From Apostichopus japonicus (lineage: Eukaryota > Echinodermata > Holothuroidea > Aspidochirotida > Stichopodidae): a stretch of DNA of 64,000 nucleotides. Below, one piece after another: positions 12,441-25,547 of the stretch. Numbering within the stretch: position 1 is the first letter of the stretch; each line of letters opens with the position of its first letter. The position numbers were made by a program, and so were the translations under genes. The notes under the pieces were generated by a model, which saw only the letters and a program-made list of their open reading frames with translations, had not been told where the DNA came from and did not search any database. The stretch covers positions 22,784,168 to 22,848,167 of the forward strand of contig NC_092569.1 of the NCBI RefSeq assembly GCF_037975245.1. Direction: 5' to 3'.

Positions 12441-14704
12441 CAGCATGTTTTAACAAAAGTCAAGTTATTAGACATAAATTAAGAAAGACTTAACGATGTA
12501 ACTTTATCATCGTTGATATCATGGCATATTAAACCACAACGTAAACATTTTCAAATTTTGCACAGAATAAACCATCTTGTTATACAGATGTCTACAACAT
12601 GCACATATATGGTATTATAGATACAATAAAAATCACCTTTACGTATCTGGGCACATTCACTTTATTGGAAACATAAAACCTATAAAAAAAATACTCAGGG
12701 CCGTAGCCAGGGCAGAATATCACGGTGAAATTGATAAAACATTAGATGTTGTCTAAATGTTACATAGTGCTGATTTTGATGTGCGTTTATACCAGGGCCC
12801 TGGTTAGGTTATTTTTAGTGGGTGGTCAGTTTCCCAAAAGGGACCATCATGACGCTTTCTAAGCGGAGCGTCAGCATCGATTGGGGGCGTAGTTCAACTA
12901 GAAAAGTTTTGCGCAAAATGCTTTTCCCCAGAAAGCCGGAAATGGTACATTCCAAGCCTTGTAAAGTTGCATATGAACATTCTAAATTGTGAGATCTCAT
13001 GTTGTAGAAATGTACCCTCCACAAAAAAAGAAAGAATGTTAATGAGAAGAATTCTATGCGGGAGAAAATCTCTTCGTTAGGGAGAAATAGGTCTTTGCTT
13101 TACTTCATAAGCTCTAATTGTTAGGTTTCAGTTATCATTATTTGTTTTACATACCAGAGAGGGACCTACTAGAGTTTGGTTGGAGGGGCAAGTGAGCTGG
13201 ATTGAACTGACTGAGCCTCAAAATGTTTAGTTAAATCAACGGATATCAACTGATAAAGGGGCTAACAATAAAACTGATCATCCTTTATGAAACTCATAGC
13301 CGTAATAAAAATATTTATAAGCCGCAGCTCCACATTAGACTGCTACAGTGTTCACGCATGCAGATTAAATTTTAGGATCTCTCAAAAATTATGTTAATTT
13401 AACCAAACCCGTGAAAACCAAAGCAAACGCTAAGTAATTGCATCCGAGATCGTTCATATAAGTTTGGAGCGGCTAAAATATACCTTTTGTTCGTTTTGAA
13501 CACCATTTCTACAATACATGCCTAGAATCTTCTGAAATCAGAAGATATGATATGATCATTTCTAACTGAAATAGCAAATATTGTCCAGGCGTTCACATAA
13601 TCATTGGCTACTTATTCTAGGAAGTGGAACTCTTGGGTGGAGAGCTGCAACCCCCTGCAGGTTACGGCCCTTTACTTGGCGTAGGTAAACTTAACTACAA
13701 AATAAGCATTTTGAGATCATATGTACAAAACTAGTAAACTAAAACTTGAGGTATATTGATTAAAATGGTTAATTATAACAACAACATGACTAACAGCTTA
13801 GGACCCAGGGTTAGCACCATATGTGAGGGCGTCAAAACTCCTATGAAATATAAAATTATTTCAAAGAACACTTAAAACTATCATGAGTGGCATTGCTATC
13901 CAATATATTATTTATTATATATTATTTGTGCGTGATAATGAAGCATATACAAATGTGAAAAATAAAATACTGAGAAATGAGATTAGCGAATGCTGTGGGC
14001 TTTCATTTTCTGTTGGCTCATTATATAGCGCTCAGAGTTATATGGGCGCTGTTCCTCATTTAATTTAGGCTACAAATGAAATCCGTTATTCTTACGTATC
14101 CCCTGCCCCCTCCCATGATTGATGATCTGCAGCCAAGACAAAGGAAACAGAGTCAACCCTCTATTGCACCCAAGTATTTAAGACATGGTAGATTATATCC
14201 AATAGAAAGGACACCACAACCGAAGCAGATTAGAATTTGCTCTATTGACGTCAATTAAAGATCATTTCGATTCATAGAGAATACATAGATTTGTCAATAA
14301 CATGATTGGTTCCTAAATAGTTTAAAAAGATACCGTAGTATTCAGTACAAGGGAAATTCATTAGCGTTAATGTGAATTTTTTATAATTTTATCTTCATTT
14401 TGTTTGTATCACGTCCAAATCCGTGTCCACGCTTTGGGACTTCCTTGTTCTGTTATCTACAGACGCTGTTAAGTGCAGTTTTAATGGAAGTCTCCCATAT
14501 GATGTAGGTATTTATCACGTGATGAAATTAACCAATCAATTTAGTGAATAATTAGTAGTACCGAAGATGGAAACAATGTTTTACTGTACATTGTAAGTTC
14601 CCCGAGGCAGTATCTGTAGCTACCCATTAGTAGGTAAAAGTCATTCTCAACTTGTAATTCAGACAACAGCAGGTCTCTGTAGAAGACGATACACCATCAT
14701 CAAG
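12441..14704. other. intergenic region upstream of FREP-2, repeats only
   Basis: No gene recognised. The stretch 12690-12960 has a GGGCCGTAGCCAGGG-type sequence and a GC-richer part that resemble ends of dispersed invertebrate repeats. The last 200 bases before 14705 would be the 5-prime untranslated region and promoter of FREP-2. A CACGTG sits near 14517 and a CCAAT-like sequence near 14531, but I see no clear TATA box. Confidence 0.4.
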
Positions 14705-14785
14705 ATGTACTGTTATCAATTTTATTCGTTACTTCGAGTTTCATTTTTCCTTTGGACAGCCGGCTTCCTCGATTCAAGTAGAACG
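14705..14785 (+). CDS. FREP-2 exon 1, signal peptide
   Basis: ATG with A at -3. Encodes 27 residues with a hydrophobic core (LLRVSFFLWTAGFL), ending in phase 0 directly before GTAAGT. Phase and position fit the FREP-3 signal exon. The link to exon 2, across a 4.8 kb intron, is inferred from phase and from the matching layout of FREP-3. Confidence 0.65.
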
Positions 14786-17700
14786 GTAAGTGTATACAAT
14801 TTGATATATTCCTTGACGTTTCAATCATGTTTCATTGAAAATGTTAGATACTAATTTTCATCAATACAGCACATTTTATTTTATTCTACTGACAGACTGT
14901 TAATACTTTTTAGTTGCTAAATTTAGAGAACGTTTAAATAATAAATATTGAAGTATAGTATTCTCAAAAGGGTTTAACAATAATTCACACTGAATTAAAA
15001 TATATGTAACTTTTTTTTAAATTAATGCTTGGTAAGAGAAGAAATTATCATAGGGTGTGAAAATATCTGACATCTTCATAACCATAAAAACTCATTAATC
15101 AGTATTCCCTTAGTACAAAGCATATCAATACACATTGACAGCTAATGAAATTAAATAAATTTAATTAAGTTTATTTAAATATTGCTAAAACAACTGGCGT
15201 GTCCTGTAACAGTTGGAATGTATATGAAATATCTAACAATTAAGTGCAGCGTTCAACTTGAATGAGCACAGAAAATAATTGTATTTGTAAAGATTTGGAA
15301 CTTTTAAATCCAGAGGTTGTATTCCTTTACCATATTTAGTTTCCATATTTAAATGCACAACTAATCTGAATAGAATTTATTTCCATTGTCTAAGTTAACA
15401 AAAAGCTATTTGGGTTTTTGATAGAATCACAAAATAGAGATAAAACAAAATAAAAAAAACAAACAAACTTGATGTGAGCGTTTTCATAACTTTCACTTAT
15501 TCTTAACTTTAAATGATTGAATGAAATTAAAAAGTCACAATTGAGTTGTTTCCTTCCAGTTTTAACGATTGCTAAGATTAGTACCGGGCTATTGAAGTTT
15601 CAATATGTTTTATTTTATTTATTTTTGTAAAAAAAAAAAGCTAAGGTAGAGTTTAGGTACACATGAGCAAATGTGGAGAGTTTTTTCTTTATTATAGCTA
15701 TCATATATTAAGAAACAGAACCGAACTATGTCCAGGATCCCTGTTTCATTATTTAATTAATCAAAAAAATATCTCAATAGTTTAATACACTTGTAACTCT
15801 TCTCAAAGAAAGATATCAGCGCATCAAATGAGATTTGTCCGAAAAGCTCAAATTAAAAGCAAATGATCTAGTTGAACGAAGAACCTTAAAACTTTCAAAT
15901 CAGATATCAGATATATTCACATCGGATAGGATCTTATATCTTATCGAATAACCTTAAAACTTTGAAATCAGGGCCCATTCTATGTTTGATGCAAGATATA
16001 TGATAAATTTACATCAGATATTACTTTTATTGCCTAAGAACATATGTTTCTAACATTGAGCATATCAATGTATACTATTAAAATTGGGGCAGCAAATAAA
16101 GATTCTTATAAACTGTTGTCATATGCAATCATATATGATTCAAAACCCAACAATTATATTGAACTTTTCATTTTTTTTCTCAAAATAAGAACCTAAAAGA
16201 TCGAGAAAAGTGACCATTGGTAGTGACACAAAATAATATTATATGCACTAAGGTGTTATTTGGAGCTGTTTTTGTCATATTGAATAAACAGTTAGATTTC
16301 ATTATAGCAGATTGTATATAATAAGTTAACACTAGGATATGATCGTACTTCAAGAAGTATTCGTCGTTGGAGAACAAAGTGATCCTTTGTAAAACAAGTG
16401 CACTTTATTAAGCTCATTAATTTTTGTAATCAGAATAACGTTCAGTAGACGACACTGTACTTACTAAGGATATATTAATGTTTTAAACAAAAGTTTTGAA
16501 AGAACCATGTTTCTTTTCCAGAGTTAACTGCTCGGTAGAAAACAAAATATGTTTAATGTTACTCCACACGCTGTAGTTTCACTAGGGTAAAATCAATTGC
16601 AAATATTCATAAAGTCTTCAAAGTATTATTGAGTAAAGTTGAATCGATCTTTTCAGAAATAGTTATTTGTTAAAGCTTTTTATTGTTCTGCCCAGATATA
16701 TGTCAATCTATCCACTTTTACCGGTTACACGCATCCAAAACATATATTTGTTGTCACTTTTATGTTAGTCAGTAGAGAGCTGTGACATCTGCTTCATAAA
16801 CAACGTCATCAATTTAAAAGAATTATTCTTCCCCTTACATTAAAGATGTCGTCATTTCGCACAGAATCGGTCCACTTAACAATTTTTAGTGTCAAACCTT
16901 GAATTTATGGAAAAAAAATACCTGCAAATTTTATATCCAAATGAACCATTTACTTCTCAAGGATTGTTTCATTTAGTGGCCGTAAAATGTCCAGGTAAAA
17001 TATTTTATAAATCATCTGTGCATCATAGCTATATTATAGTACATCCTAGTGATTAACGAAAATCACATTAAACTTGAGTAACCAGAACGTTAACATAAAA
17101 TTAGGACAACGTATGGAAAATACATCACCAAAAATTGCTATACATATTTTGCTTGATTTTCAAAAGAAAAAATCTTCACTTTTGAAGTGAAACGTTTCGT
17201 AGATTGTGTTTACATACCAAATATTTTCCTAATAACATCATTGTATCTATATTTAATAATTATTACTGGGGTCAGTCTGCGATTCTCCTTTTAATAACAC
17301 AATAAGTTTTTCTTCTAGCGTCGAGTAAGTTGCTGAATAAATTTACAGTTTATAGTAAATTTTAATATAATGAGTCTAAATGTGCAACTTCACCTAGACA
17401 AGTGTGAAATGATAACTTTTTCTTATAACTTAACGTTTGTATTTAGTGCTGATCATTCTAACTGACTTTTTAAACACTAATTAAAAGATAGGCTGTCCTT
17501 CAGAAGATATTACATAAATTCATTAAAATGTGTTACCAGACAACAAAGTAATAAATACAGATTCTGAAGAGTTTTCAATTATAGTGTGAACGACTAACGT
17601 GTTTAAAGATATAGTGTACAGTCGTAGTTCGAACCGAAATCCACCCATTTTCCAAAACGATATTTAACGGTAAACAATATACAATATTTATATCAGTTAC

Positions 17701-19576
17701 ATTCTGGTGAGTTAAAGCAAACTATCTCAGTTAATGTTAAATTATTAGAATAATCACTTTTTCACTAAATTTGTTGATGGTGCTAACTGGCTCCAAAAGA
17801 TATATGATTAATTTTAGGATTAAGTAGAAGCTAAAAGTAGAATTGACATATGGAACTGTAAATTGCCAAGATCCTTCGTTTCATATGTCCAGATCATAAT
17901 TTAGGCAAAATATCTCGCTACTGAATATGTTGTTCGGTATATGGTTCAAACGAAATGTTTAATCACGTTTAGAACTTATATTGTTCTTTCTCGATGAGCT
18001 ATAAATATCTTGGCAGATATTTTGTATCCGGCAATGTCAATGCCTGTCTCTCCGAATTGATGTTGTCAAATTATAAATTTCTAAATATAAACTGAAAGAT
18101 ACGGTAAGTCACCGATTAGAAAGGATTTAATTATAATATTCAGCTGCTTACACAATATACCTAGTGTAATTACCAGCAAATCGTTGTACATTATTATTAT
18201 TTTGTTTTTGAGGAAGCGGGGAGGTAGATTAAGCCATAGATATCATTTTGATATCCATTTATCTAAATCAAACCAAAAAGTGTACCAATTTTATTGACCG
18301 TCTAGTTTACTGAATGATTTATATATAAAACAAGTACACACGTACAGCCAAGAACTTTAACTATTATAGGGTCTTTTGGATATTGATAATATTTGTTTCA
18401 CCAACACGGCCGAACTAATATTTTGACAGGCTGCTTCATGAAACCGAGTGTGTTATAGCAAACAGTTCGCATGAAACTACAATGAAAAATTGCAGAGTCA
18501 GCTTCTTCAACTTTGCTAAACAGGAAGGGTCACGTTTTGGCATGTGTGCTTATTTAGATCCGTTAAATTACTATGGCAGTGTAGAGGATATTTGTTTTTA
18601 CTGGGAAGTTGAATCGTCGGATGCAAAGTGGATACACGGTTTGACATATGTTTGGTGTAGTCTTGTTAATCAAATTTAGACAATGATACCGAAAATAACA
18701 CACAGCACACCATTGTAATATATATATATAGAAATGAGCATATAACAGTATTCGCCTCATATATATAGTTGGCTTAATTTGAGTAAATATTGAGTATTTA
18801 AGGAAGTTGTAATCTGAGCTATATTTAATTTAAAATTATAAATTAACAATCATTTCACTTCATTCTATCCCTATTCAAAGTAAACTCAATTTGACAAACC
18901 GGGGCGATAACATGCCATTTGTCCGAGTTCCTATCTGTTTTATGTTGAAGAATCATTCATTTCAATTTGATAAAACTGATCTATTTTCATTATTACAAGG
19001 GTTTCTTTGCTCTTAAAGTTACATGGCGTCCAATTCCTGTGGGGTGATGCCGTTAGAAATTTCGCTTGTTTGGATTATAGTATTGTCTTTTTGTTCGGTA
19101 GACTGCGGAAGCTGGGACAAGTGATGCCGCTAACAGTGAAGATGGGCCAAGTGAGTGATTTATGCCTAAACTCCTTACCATTGAAGCTTATTATAATAAC
19201 ATGTACATTTTGTTTCATTCATTAATTTCCCATGCTTATTGTAGAATTAGTGAGGAAACCATGAGTAATATTTCCACAACAAGCAAAACTTGTGTATAAC
19301 CTTTTCGAATGAAACAAAGGATTACACTGACACCAATTTTTTGGCATAATGTTAAAGCATTAAATCATAGCTAGGAAAACGAGATGTTTGTATTAGGAGT
19401 TATTTCTTACTAAGATTCTTTAACCATATGTGATTGGTACATGTTTTTGAGGAATGCCAAATAGTGACAAAATAGAGCCTTTGAACGTCAGAGTTTTACA
19501 AACTTTTTTTTTCTCTCACTCCATTGTTTATTAAAAAAAAAAACCTTCATAAACTACTTATTTGGAATTATTTCAG
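14786..19576. other. FREP-2 intron 1, no gene seen
   Basis: About 4.8 kb of AT-rich sequence. A plus-strand ATG frame of 65 codons at 18482-18679 is the only frame with a mixed, protein-like composition, but it has no recognisable motif. I see no repeat of note. Confidence 0.45.
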
Positions 19577-19607
19577 CCATACAGGGCTCATGTTTCTCAT
19601 GCCAGTA
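19577..19607 (+). CDS. FREP-2 exon 2, 31-nt micro-exon
   Basis: Acceptor ATTTCAG; donor either GTGTAA after base 19607 or GTAAGT after base 19609. Only the first keeps the frame with exon 3, and it gives the same 31-nt length as FREP-3 exon 2. The better-looking donor two bases later would shift the frame, which is a possible second defect. Confidence 0.5.
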
Positions 19608-19786
19608 GTGTAAGTAGTAACGTTTTTTTTTTATCAAAGTCATCATATTTGTGTTTTAATTGCTTCTTGGAAGTAAGTCAACTAATATTGAAGACATTGA
19701 TTTCATTAGCTCGATATGTAGTATTATTATTATTTTTTATTACGTGCATCATTACTGTAACATTTATTTATTCCCTCATCAACAAG

Positions 19787-19959
19787 GCTCTTCAACATTT
19801 TTCTTCTATCAACAATCGAGTTACCCGAGAGATTGCAAGGAAGTCCAGGAGCAATGTTCATCTCATAACTCTACCGGTGTCTTCATGATCAAACCAGATG
19901 GCTATTTAGAACCTTTTGAGGTTTACTGTGGTGGAACAGATACATCTGGTGGATGGACG
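19787..19959 (+). CDS. FREP-2 exon 3, N-terminal FReD segment
   Basis: Same length (173 nt) and phases as FREP-1 exon 3. Encodes YPRDCKEVQEQCSSHNSTG, the MIKPDGY motif, FEVYC and GGWTV. Very close to FREP-1, so these two are recent duplicates. Confidence 0.85.
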
Positions 19960-20392
19960 GTAGGTGTATCTTTGATTAGCACTGCTTCCATTCCATGTAA
20001 CACTCAATATGTCTGGAGACACAGTGACCCCATACTTTATAAATATGTATCTATTGGTGCGGGTGTGTATAGTCAATTAATGACTCAGCTACTCTGTAAC
20101 CATAAGCAGAGATTATAACCTTACAGAATAAACCTATTTTGTTTTGTTTCATACTACTTCTTTAGCCTATTTCTATGTAAAGCTATTTTATTTTGTTTCA
20201 TAATTATCTTTTTGCATATTCATTGGTCCTTCATTTTTTTTAGGAACAAAAATAGTCAAGAAATGTTCAATGTTACAGATTCCCGTTTGGTCAAACTTAT
20301 CTACAGTTACTGGTAAACCTTTATAATATCAAAAGCTTACTTTCAATGCGATTGTAAACAGTATCCAATCAATCCGTCTAATTATTCATCAG

Positions 20393-20657
20393 GTTATTCA
20401 ACGACGTATTGACGGGTCCATCGACTTTGGTCGTGACTGGGATAGCTACAAGACTGGCTTAGGTTTTTTGTCTTGGGAATTTTGGCTCGGTAACGAGAAG
20501 CTATCTTTCTTGACCAATCAGAAGAAGTATCAACTGGTAATTGACATGACAACATCAAATGGTTCCCTAATTCGTGTTTCATACGATCATTTTCGAATCA
20601 GTGACGCTTTCAGCTACTTCAAGTTAGTAAACCTCGGACAGTATTCTGGAGAGACCG
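20393..20657 (+). CDS. FREP-2 exon 4, FReD middle segment
   Basis: VIQRRIDGSIDFGRDW start, EFWLGNEKLSFLTNQKKY and YDHFRISDAF motifs, phase-1 end before GTGAGT. Three nucleotides shorter than FREP-1 exon 4; frame kept. Confidence 0.85.
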
Positions 20658-20901
20658 GTGAGTTACTGTGAACGCTTGAAAATAACTTAATATGTAAAGA
20701 GTTAGACATAATGTTTAAAAATAACCAGTGTATTCCAATTAAGAATGTAAGTAGATTAGTGTATGTACCTGAGACCGCTTTTGCAAGCTCTTGGAAAAAT
20801 ATTTTCCGTAATTTAATGTTCAAGCTTGCACGACCATTGCTCATCAATACCTCCATAAATCTTATTTCCGTGTTTTCAATCACTTCCCTGTATTCACACA
20901 G

Positions 20902-21113
20902 ATGTTGTCACATTGTGTCCAACAAACATGGCGTATAAAAACTGCAGTACCGCTTGTCAACGAACTTGTGAAGCTCCAGGGACATGTCAGGATGACGTCT
21001 GTACGGAAGTTGAAGCCTGTGTTTGTCGCAATGGATACTTTTTGTTGGGATCACACTGTGTACCTCGTGAACAATGTGGATGTTGCGAATCAGAAGAGCA
21101 AACAATCATACCA
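20902..21113 (+). CDS. FREP-2 exon 5, TIL module
   Basis: TIL module with the CSTACQRTCEAPG core and the VPREQCGCC ending. The residue after GC is Cys instead of the Tyr of FREP-1, adding one cysteine. Ends in phase 0 before GTAAGT. Confidence 0.85.
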
Positions 21114-21599
21114 GTAAGTCGTCCGAGGGTATTATCCCGAACCCCAAAGGTTTTTATACATTTGCAGAGTCCAATCAGCATACTTCAATAATTCCAGCGA
21201 GTTTTACTCATTGGGTGACATCCATATATCAGTGGCGTGGGGTTTTATATATATAACAATTGAGTTGTTGTCTATTTTGTCCCGAATTCAATTTTGTGTT
21301 TACTTTGTTTACTTTTCAGAATGTTATTTTATGTTAACTCTTTTGGTTCAGTTTATATTTTTGAGTTTTCAGTTTTTATTCAAACTATCCAATATTAGAA
21401 TCTATCTGTCTATTGATCAGTGAGAAAAAATGCAACATCCTACACACTAAGGTGATTTTAATTATGTCACGGTGTGTTCCAATCAAAGCGTACACATAAA
21501 TACATGATAGGGAGGGGAAGTGGTAAATACTAGGTATTGCATAGTTTGTGCTTAATGACAGGCATTGATAACTCTTTGTGTACATATTTTGGTCTTCAG

Positions 21600-21688
21600 G
21601 AAGGCGAATCCTAGATGTACCAGAAAGGGTGTTTGTACCAACGGACAAATCAGCTGGAATGAAACTTACGCTTGTAGTCCTAATGCGG
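21600..21688 (+). pseudogene. FREP-2 exon 6 remnant with frameshift and stop
   Basis: From about 21607 it aligns without gaps to the EGF exon of FREP-1 (RCTRKGVCTNG, then YACSPNA), but the first 18 nt of that exon are reduced to 7. With the phase-0 acceptor at CTTCAG this creates a stop at 21612. After 21688 the homology ends in the middle of the EGF module. Confidence 0.75.
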
Positions 21689-22622
21689 TTTTCAATCAAA
21701 AGATAACTGAAGAAACAAATCTCAGATTTGCTGTAGTAAGTTTCATAATTGTGATATTAGAAAATCTCCTAGCATTCTGATAAAATAAATAATAAATAAT
21801 AAAATGTTTACATTTCTTTGAGATATATGAGGAGTTTCGATTAATGTTTGCCGAATCCAGGCATAACTTCATCACACAGTGGGGTGGATATAGAGAACGC
21901 ATCATAGAAGTGAGAAAGAAAACCTCACCAGCTATCGCAAATATAATTTGATGCTTTTGAGGAAACTGATAGTAGTAAGTTAAATTAGTATAGCTATCAT
22001 ATTTCAAAGTTTTCTTTGTATGCCTTTTTTTCTAGCTAACCAATCAATAATGTTTTGGGTATTACCCCTGGGTAAGAGGCTGGAAAGTTCTAAATTTTAT
22101 TCTTTTTCTCAATTTGGGCAAATTGTGGTCGCTTGATAGATAAAGGTTTAAAATTAAGACCGAAAACTTAATTGTTCTTATTTTTTCTTATTACCATGTA
22201 GGCAATAATAAACATCATAGTTAAATTTTCTGTGAATATTCTTTGAAATCAAGCACTTAAAGTACTATAAACAATTTTTCCTGTTTACGATTAGAAATAT
22301 GACACAATTTAATTTGAACAGATTGTCATCCAAAATTCAATGAACCATAAATTTAAAAAATCAATATATCAATTACTTTATAGTTTGTGAAAATACAAAA
22401 TTGTATATTTATTTGGATGTATAACTTATCTGGATTATATTCAAAAAGGTTATTTATGGAATGTGCCATTTGTTCACATATACTTGTTTTATGATTTATT
22501 GCATTTAATTAGCCACATACTATGCCTTGGAGGTTATGTTTAAAACTTCAAACTCAATTTTCTTTTCAGAGGATATGTGTGCTTTATATACATTTATATA
22601 TATACTGCACAGGTCAGTGACT
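21689..22622. other. no gene seen
   Basis: AT-rich sequence after the FREP-2 break point. No trace of a second FReD exon could be found in either strand. Confidence 0.5.
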
Positions 22623-23829
22623 ATGTTAAAGCTGAAGCAGCAGTCCACTAGCAGAGCAGGGGCACTGTTGTACTTCCTTCAGAACAAACCTGTGAGTATT
22701 TTATGACAATATACTGTTTATTCCCTTGCTCAATGCTATATAAACACCCCTGCGTTTAGTGGAAAGTTTTGGTTTTACAAAATTTGCTTGGCTAAACAAA
22801 AATTGTCTTGTTATGTTGAAAAAAGTTTGTCTGGTGTATATTAAGGTTAGCATCATATCCACTCTGTCTTATGGCTCTCTTCCATTGGCGCTACTGAATG
22901 GTATAGGCACTGGCTCTATAGTCATCATGGCTCGATGGAAGTAACATGTATAGAGTAGGAAAAAACACTTATTATGGCAATGTAAAGCAGGAATAATTTA
23001 TTCAGTACTGTCTGATTGGCAGCGATACTGACAAGAATGTGGAGCAAGGCGGAAAACCTGCAAAAAGGGAATTTAATAGGGTGTTTGGGGGAGAATGCCC
23101 ATTGTGGTCACAATTGTAGTAAAGTGACATAATATTTTTAAATGTAAAGCCAACAAATATTATATATGCCATTTTTAGTTAGGAATAACAAAGATAGAGA
23201 TGGAAAAACGGTTGACTTATGAACCCTTCAGGTGTCTGAGATGTACAATTATTGATACTGAAGGTACACTCTGCCAGTCTGTCCAGGAATTGTAATAACC
23301 AAATTTTGTAAAGTTGTCTGTCAAAGGTTTGTGAATTTTTAGTGACATTCTAGGGAGATCATGTAAGAAGTTTAGTTTATGTAAAATTTTATTCTCGTAT
23401 GAATAAACTGGAAGTCTCATGGAATATTTAGATTGGCAGTTTGCTTAATGTTCAGATGTTAATTTAATAGTATGGAGTAAAATAAGCATATTTTTTTGTC
23501 ATTTCTTTCTAGCTTGACACCAGCATTGATGCTACCGCTGCCGGAATTGATGAAAAATATGTACAACTGTACATACTTTCACTCGGACCTGCCCAAAATC
23601 CGTCAGAGTTCTTTATTGTGGCGGATAGAATTCCAATTCCTGCAGGAACAAGTAACAAGTGGATAGATTATTTAAAGCACATTACACATTTAATGTGCAT
23701 TATGCTTTGGCACTTCATCAATTCTGTGAATTCTTAGCTGCCTTTTTATATGGAGTGATTCCTGCTACGTCAGTAAAGGCACCATTGCGTAGCTTGGCAT
23801 CTAACATTAAATTAATTTCTCCTAAGTAG
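22623..23829 (+). pseudogene. two-exon fragment of an unassigned multicopy gene, frameshifted
   Basis: Exon 22623-22691 starts at ATG and encodes 23 residues ending RAGALLYFLQNKP, then GTGAGT. The next exon starts at 23513 after a CTAG acceptor and continues in phase 0 with LDTSIDATAAGIDEKYVQLY and a PIPAGTS stretch. Near 23657 the sense switches to another frame, giving VDRLFKAHYTFNVHYALALH and a tail ending LISPK before TAG at 23827-23829. The three parts read as one protein C-terminus interrupted by a single indel. The tail reminds me of the C-terminal region of a repetitive metazoan family often labelled SAMD3-like, but that is memory, not a search. It is probably a decayed copy. Confidence 0.5.
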
Positions 23830-25547
23830 CTTTTTAGAGTGGTGTTGCAAGTGTTTATTTGTATGCTGTATTTTCATTTTGATGTTGTGTCATGTAAACA
23901 ATTGTTTTGTTTATTTAAACACCAGTACTATTGGTGTTATAGCTTAATTTGGTACAATTCTGAATTGTAATCCATCCATTGTCGGGTCGGTCAGTTTCCA
24001 AAAATGGTTCAATTATGAGAAACGAGTGTCAGAATGGTGTGGGTTGGTAAGAGATGGGGTTGGGAATAAGCAGCAGAAATGAAAACCCTGAAGGGTCGGT
24101 GGAGAGGTTGGGAGTATAAAAAATGTTGGGGTGGCAAGAGGCTGGAGCTTGGAAGAAGGGCTTGGCCAAATGGCCTTTTCCAGTATTTGCCCATTGTCGG
24201 TCACTTTCGAAGTGGCGTTTGCCAGTATTCATCTATTGTCGGTCACTTTCCAAGTGGCCTATGCCAGCATCCGTTCATTGTTGGTCACTTTCCAAGTGGC
24301 CTTTGCCATTATGTTTTCTTTAAGTACAATTTAGTTTTATATTTTAATATTCTTTATACCAATATCTGTATGATAAACGAACTTGCCCTGTCATAATTGG
24401 TTCTGGTTATTATTATATTTGCAGCAACTGCTGCACATGGGTTTCACTTAAAGGTATGAATCTAAATTTAAACTAAATTAAAACTAAATTATAACTAAAT
24501 AAAACTATAAAAATAAATGTTTCAAGACTTAAATTTTTAGGACACAAAATAAATTAGTTATGGTCAAATTAGAAATTTCTGGTAAACTTGACCACATTTA
24601 TAGAGTTTGCATGTCAAATCGTCGGCACCGGAATTGCAACTTTAATTTTGGAATATTTCATTACTAAAACTTTACATTTAATTTATTTTTGTAGTTTAGG
24701 TAAATAACCATTATTTAGACCTAAGATATCATAAATAAAACCCAAGCAAACAAATTTAGCTTTTGTAGTATTTTTTGTTTATATTTCTTAATGTATCCAA
24801 GAAAATAAATAAAGACAGTTTTAATACAGTTTTTAAACTTTTAACAGGGTTTTTGTTTTCTTATTTCCATAGTTAATGGAATGTTCCCACGAATTATTGT
24901 TTTATTGTATATGGTAAAGCAAAATCTAAGTTAAAAATATGTAACTATCAACCTGCTTTTTTAACCAGTTTGTGTCTAAAATTATACTCCATTTAGGAAT
25001 TTTTACAATTTTACGGGGAAATTTCCTTTAACCTGCCGGGAGGGCGACTGTAATCGTCCCAATTTAGTGCCTTTGGGCAGTGTTTTGACTGGCATAATGG
25101 ACTATTAATCCCTGAATTTAAAGTATAAAATGACGATATTCTGTCTAGCCACTTTTTTTAAAGTCTAATTGAATAAAATAATTTAAACCTTAAAGGCTGG
25201 ATTCTAATCTAATTTGGCTTAATTTCAGTCTAAGAAAAGGTAAATTCCAGTCCTGTTACACTGAAATCATTAAGTCTAGCTAGATTAAAAATCAAACTGA
25301 ATTTCAGTCTGAAGGAACTGGTCCCTCAGTTCATCCGCTCTTAGACTGAAATTTCAGTCTATAAATTTAAGAGAGTATATTGTATAAGACAACGACTTCG
25401 GGTCAGATACAACATAAAACTCAATGGGGCAAAAACATAAGATTTTATGTTTACAATGTGTTAAAAATTTGACGGTTGGTGTTGAAAGTCATGAGGTCTT
25501 CTGTTGCATATATGAAGTTAAAAAACACTTGGTTGAGTTATCAGATT
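23830..25547. other. intergenic, repeats only
   Basis: AT-rich, no gene recognised. It includes the minisatellite at 24168-24310 and, from about 25390 to 25530, sequence that recurs at 55490-55600 (AATTTGACGG or AATTTGACCT, then a TTCTGTTGCATATATGAAGTTA stretch). Confidence 0.45.
24168..24310. repeat. minisatellite, 42-nt unit, about 3.4 copies
   Basis: Units of the form AAGTGGCxTTTGCCAGTAT... followed by ...TTGTxGGTCACTTTCC repeat every 42 bases. Because 42 is a multiple of three, all three forward frames stay open through the array. That explains the overlapping short frames there, and none looks like a gene. Confidence 0.75.

Larger units (their letters stand above)
14705..21614 (+). pseudogene. 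FREP-2: truncated half-FReD / TIL gene, broken in EGF exon
   Basis: Exons: 14705-14785 (signal peptide), 19577-19607, 19787-19959, 20393-20657, 20902-21113, then a damaged exon from 21600. The lengths and phases of exons 3-5 match FREP-1 closely (173, 265 against 268, and 212 nt) and the encoded half-FReD and TIL modules are intact. In exon 6 about 11 nt are missing compared with FREP-1, so the phase-0 frame meets TAG at 21612-21614. Homology to FREP-1 ends near 21688 and no second FReD follows before the next unrelated gene fragment. It may be a pseudogene, or it may still make a short secreted half-FReD plus TIL protein, since everything upstream of the stop is open and well spliced. The sequence alone cannot decide. 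Confidence 0.7.

Noticed and set aside
18482-18679. 65-codon ATG frame in FREP-2 intron 1
   Set aside because: Could be a small protein, but nothing beyond the open frame supports it.
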